Shown one piece after another: positions 61,936 through 64,000 of a stretch of DNA of 64,000 bases. The position numbers and the translations under genes are program-made. The notes under the pieces were generated by a model that had not been told where the DNA came from, did not search any database, and saw nothing but the letters and a program-made list of their open reading frames with translations. The stretch covers positions 1 through 64,000 of the forward strand of contig CALRKY020000007.1 in assembly GCA_943368345.1 (NCBI GenBank). Reading direction: 5' to 3'. How positions within the stretch are numbered: the stretch's first letter is position 1; the number at the start of each line of letters is the position of its first letter. Source of the DNA: JADCGM01 sp943368345. Lineage in GTDB: Bacteria; Pseudomonadota; Alphaproteobacteria; Sphingomonadales; Sphingomonadaceae.

Positions 61936-62083
61936 CGCCCTTTCCCCCGGCTGCGCGGCAGGTCCACTACCCACCGCCGTCCCTAGCCCGACATTTAGAC
62001 ATAGGGCTATGCGAAAATGCCATTTTGCCCGGTCGCCGCCGTGGTTCATCGCTGGCAGGGTCAATTGTCGCCGGGGGACTGTG
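61936..62083. promoter_or_regulatory. Divergent LysR/Rieske promoter region
   Basis: This 148-bp gap includes the 11-mer GGTCAATTGTC at 62059-62069, identical to 21342-21352 next to operator site 3, but without a GGATR right arm. It could be a LysR site; CAATTG is palindromic. The 11-mer lies only 14 bp before the Rieske start. Confidence 0.4.
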
Positions 62084-63292
62084 GTGGACCTGCATCGGAT
62101 CGATAGCCTGTTTCGGGCCCGGCGGGCAGGGCACACCCTGCCGCAGGGCCTCTATACCGACGCGCAGATGTTCGACTTCGATATGGCGGCGATTTACCGG
62201 CAAAGCTGGTTGATGGTCGGCATGGACTGCGAACTTCCGAAGACCGGCAGCTATGTCTCGCTGATGGTCGGCAAATGGCCGGTCATCCTGACCCGGGCCC
62301 GCGACGGCGTCATTCGCGGCTTCCACAATAGCTGTCGCCACCGAGGATCGATGTTGTGCGCCCCCGGCAGCGGTTCCGCACCGAAGCTGGTCTGCCCCTA
62401 TCACCGCTGGACCTATGATCTGGATGGCGCATTGTTCGCGGCGGGACGCATGCCCGATGATTTTGACAGGACTGATCACGGACTGAAACCGATTGCCGTC
62501 GAAAGCATCGCCGGGGCGCTGTTCATCTGTCTGTCTGAAACCCCGCCCCCGATCGACGATTTCCGGGACGCGCTGAGCCGCTATGCGGCACCGCATCGCT
62601 TCGAAAATGCCAAATTGGCCCATCACAGCGTGTTGGTGGAACATGCTAATTGGAAGCTGGTGATGGAGAATGCGCGGGAATGCTATCACTGCGCCACCGG
62701 CCATCCCGAATTGTCCCGGACCTTTCCGGTAGGCATGTCGAAACATTTCGACGCGCATGAAGATGACCGGGCCGCAGCCTTTGCCAAGCGGATGGACGCA
62801 GCCGGATTGCCGCACACGCCGCTGGAGGGGCATTGGTGGCAGACTGCCCGCTTTGCCCTGAATGCCGGTTGCGTCTCGATTTCCGGGGACGGCCAGCATC
62901 TGGTCAAGAAACTGATGTGCGATGTGGAGGGCGGCGACATCGGCTCGATGCGCTGGGCGCTTGATCCGCATTGTTTCGCCCATGCGACTGCTGACCATGT
63001 CGTGGTGTTCAGCGCCATGCCGGTTGGGGCCCGCGAAACCCATGTTTTTACCAAATGGTATGTTCACCAGGATGCTGTCGAAGGCGTCGATTATGACGTC
63101 GACAGCCTAATCGACCTGTGGACCCGGACCAACCTCCAGGACAAAAACCTGGCGGAAAACAACCAGGTTGGGGTCAACAGCCCCGGCTACACCCCCGGCC
63201 CCTATTCGCCAGATGCCGAGATGCTCGCGCTCCGATTTACCGACTGGTATTGCGACCGTGCGCGCGCCTACATTGACGCCCATGTCGACTGA
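62084..63292 (+). CDS. gbcA: Rieske oxygenase, glycine betaine monooxygenase-type oxygenase component
   Basis: A 402-residue oxygenase. [2Fe-2S] ligands Cys84, His86, Cys104 and His107 (SCRHRGSM, CPYHRWTYD). The catalytic motif MENARECYHCATGHPEL has Glu199, His202 and His207, and TNLQDKNLAENNQVG later. The starting LPQGLYTDAQMFDFDMAAIYRQSW pattern resembles GbcA proteins, which N-demethylate glycine betaine to dimethylglycine and formaldehyde using a GbcB reductase. The start was set at GTG 62084, five bases after GGGGGA; a GTG at 62081 is nearly equal. The gene symbol rests on similarity of pattern, not on a search. No GbcB-like gene is visible in the window. Confidence 0.8.
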   Translation: MDLHRIDSLFRARRAGHTLPQGLYTDAQMFDFDMAAIYRQSWLMVGMDCELPKTGSYVSLMVGKWPVILTRARDGVIRGFHNSCRHRGSMLCAPGSGSAPKLVCPYHRWTYDLDGALFAAGRMPDDFDRTDHGLKPIAVESIAGALFICLSETPPPIDDFRDALSRYAAPHRFENAKLAHHSVLVEHANWKLVMENARECYHCATGHPELSRTFPVGMSKHFDAHEDDRAAAFAKRMDAAGLPHTPLEGHWWQTARFALNAGCVSISGDGQHLVKKLMCDVEGGDIGSMRWALDPHCFAHATADHVVVFSAMPVGARETHVFTKWYVHQDAVEGVDYDVDSLIDLWTRTNLQDKNLAENNQVGVNSPGYTPGPYSPDAEMLALRFTDWYCDRARAYIDAHVD

Positions 63293-64000
63293 TCGCCCGC
63301 CGGGCTGGCGCCCGGAAACCCTTGCCGTCGCCCACGGTTATGACCCCGACATGGGCATGGGATCGGTCAAGCCGCCGATCTTCATGACCTCGACCTTCGT
63401 CTATCCCTCGGCCCAGCATGCCAAGAACGTACATGCAGCCTTTTTCGACAATGAAGGCCCGCTGGTCGGGGAGACCAATCATATTTATTCGCGGCTTGGC
63501 CACCCTGGCCTCGACATATTGGAACGCAGGCTGGCGGCGATTGACGGGGCGGAAGATGCGGTCGCCTTCAGCAGCGGCATGGCCGCGCATTCGAGCATTG
63601 CGCTGGCCCATGTCCGCCCCGGCGACAGCGTGCTGCACGGTCGCCCAATCTATGGCGGCGTCGATATGCTCTACAACAGCATAATGCCGCAGTTCGGGTC
63701 GCATGCGACGGCCTATCTCGACGGGGCCGACGAAACGGATGTCCGCGCCGCAGCGGGCGCGGCGATGGCGCTGGGGCCGTTGAAGCTGATCATCGCGGAA
63801 ACCCCCGCCAACCCGACCGCCGCCATCGTCGATCTCGACCTGATGGTCCGGATTGCGGATGCCGTCGGTCAGCAGCAGGGCCACCGCCCGCTGGTCGTGG
63901 TTGACAACACCCTGCTCGGCCCGTTTGCGCAGCGACCTCTCGAACATGGCGTTGACCTGTGCATGACCTCGCTGACCAAATATTGCGGCGGGCACAGCGA
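63282..64000 (+). CDS. Cys/Met-metabolism PLP enzyme (methionine-gamma-lyase-like), truncated by window end
   Basis: The ATG at 63282 overlaps the Rieske stop by 11 bp, and the frame is open to the end of the window (239 codons). It shows KPPIFMTSTFVYPSA, the S-R-x-x-H-P substrate region (NHIYSRLGHPGLDILE), SSGMAAHSSIALAHVRPGD, ETPANP and the PLP-lysine loop SLTKYCGGHS. This fits cystathionine gamma-lyase/methionine gamma-lyase family enzymes, which eliminate thiols from sulfur amino acids. The C terminus is outside the window, so the type cannot be settled. Probably co-transcribed with the Rieske gene. Confidence 0.8.
   Translation, partial: MSTDRPPGWRPETLAVAHGYDPDMGMGSVKPPIFMTSTFVYPSAQHAKNVHAAFFDNEGPLVGETNHIYSRLGHPGLDILERRLAAIDGAEDAVAFSSGMAAHSSIALAHVRPGDSVLHGRPIYGGVDMLYNSIMPQFGSHATAYLDGADETDVRAAAGAAMALGPLKLIIAETPANPTAAIVDLDLMVRIADAVGQQQGHRPLVVVDNTLLGPFAQRPLEHGVDLCMTSLTKYCGGHS

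Noticed and set aside
1..64000. CRISPR array, rRNA operon or prophage
   Set aside because: No regular spaced repeats, rRNA sequence or phage structural genes were seen anywhere in the window.

Overview
The window is a high-GC chromosomal stretch from an alphaproteobacterium, most likely a sphingomonad. The support is indirect: two large TonB-dependent receptors, a TPR-sulfotransferase next to one of them, an FdsGBAD-type formate dehydrogenase, glycine-betaine-type demethylases, and dense catabolic operons with ATGA-coupled genes. It reads as an accessory catabolic region of about 60 kb bordered on the left by mobile DNA: an IS3-family transposase remnant (1-285), the C-terminal end of a tyrosine recombinase (298-471), an intact tRNA-Ser(GCT) gene (546-637), and an IS6-family element (5949-6788).

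Region 1 (1.2-5.7 kb): a LysR regulator diverges from a five-gene operon of a lipocalin-like protein, a Tat-exported nitrilase-fold protein without the catalytic cysteine, an unknown protein, a membrane protein and a YciI-like protein. The substrate is not evident.

Region 2 (6.9-31.9 kb): what looks like one catabolic regulon, unknown to me as a described pathway. It holds a PHBH-type flavin monooxygenase, two arylmalonate-decarboxylase/maleate-isomerase-like proteins, a PuuE-type polysaccharide-deacetylase-fold amidohydrolase, a VAO-type FAD oxidase, a fumarate-reductase-like flavoprotein, two beta-lactamase-fold serine hydrolases, two alpha/beta hydrolases, a DUF1838 Tat protein, a TonB receptor, a PAP/fibrillin-like protein, two MFS transporters, a cytochrome b561-cytochrome c fusion and an IclR regulator. 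Two features stand out. First, a SAM methyltransferase gene translationally coupled to a small helical-protein gene occurs three times (11985-13519, 15110-16620, 30583-31934). Second, a 17-bp inverted repeat, TNTCC-N7-GGATR, lies at five promoter positions (18067, 20480, 21349, 27823, 29169), including the IclR gene's own promoter, and so outlines a probable IclR regulon. The enzyme set would fit opening of an N-heterocyclic or methylated compound, but that is inference.

Region 3 (31.9-52.6 kb): a minus-strand operon of a Rieske oxygenase, two dimethylglycine/sarcosine-dehydrogenase-like flavoproteins and a quinone-oxidoreductase-like enzyme; then an SDR, a 3-hydroxyisobutyrate-dehydrogenase-like enzyme and a LysR regulator; then a long minus-strand operon of TonB receptor, TPR-sulfotransferase, MFS, aldehyde dehydrogenase, enolase-superfamily enzyme and GMC oxidoreductase.

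Region 4 (52.8-64 kb): a C1-oxidation block of purU, a ProX-like editing protein, frmA, fdsGBAD and fdhD, followed by a LysR regulator, a second Rieske oxygenase of glycine betaine monooxygenase (GbcA) type and the start of a methionine-gamma-lyase-family gene. Regions 3 and 4 together can be read as N-demethylation of a quaternary ammonium compound (glycine betaine to dimethylglycine to sarcosine to glycine) with the released formaldehyde and formyl-THF oxidised to CO2. The Rieske reductase and S-formylglutathione hydrolase are not in the window.
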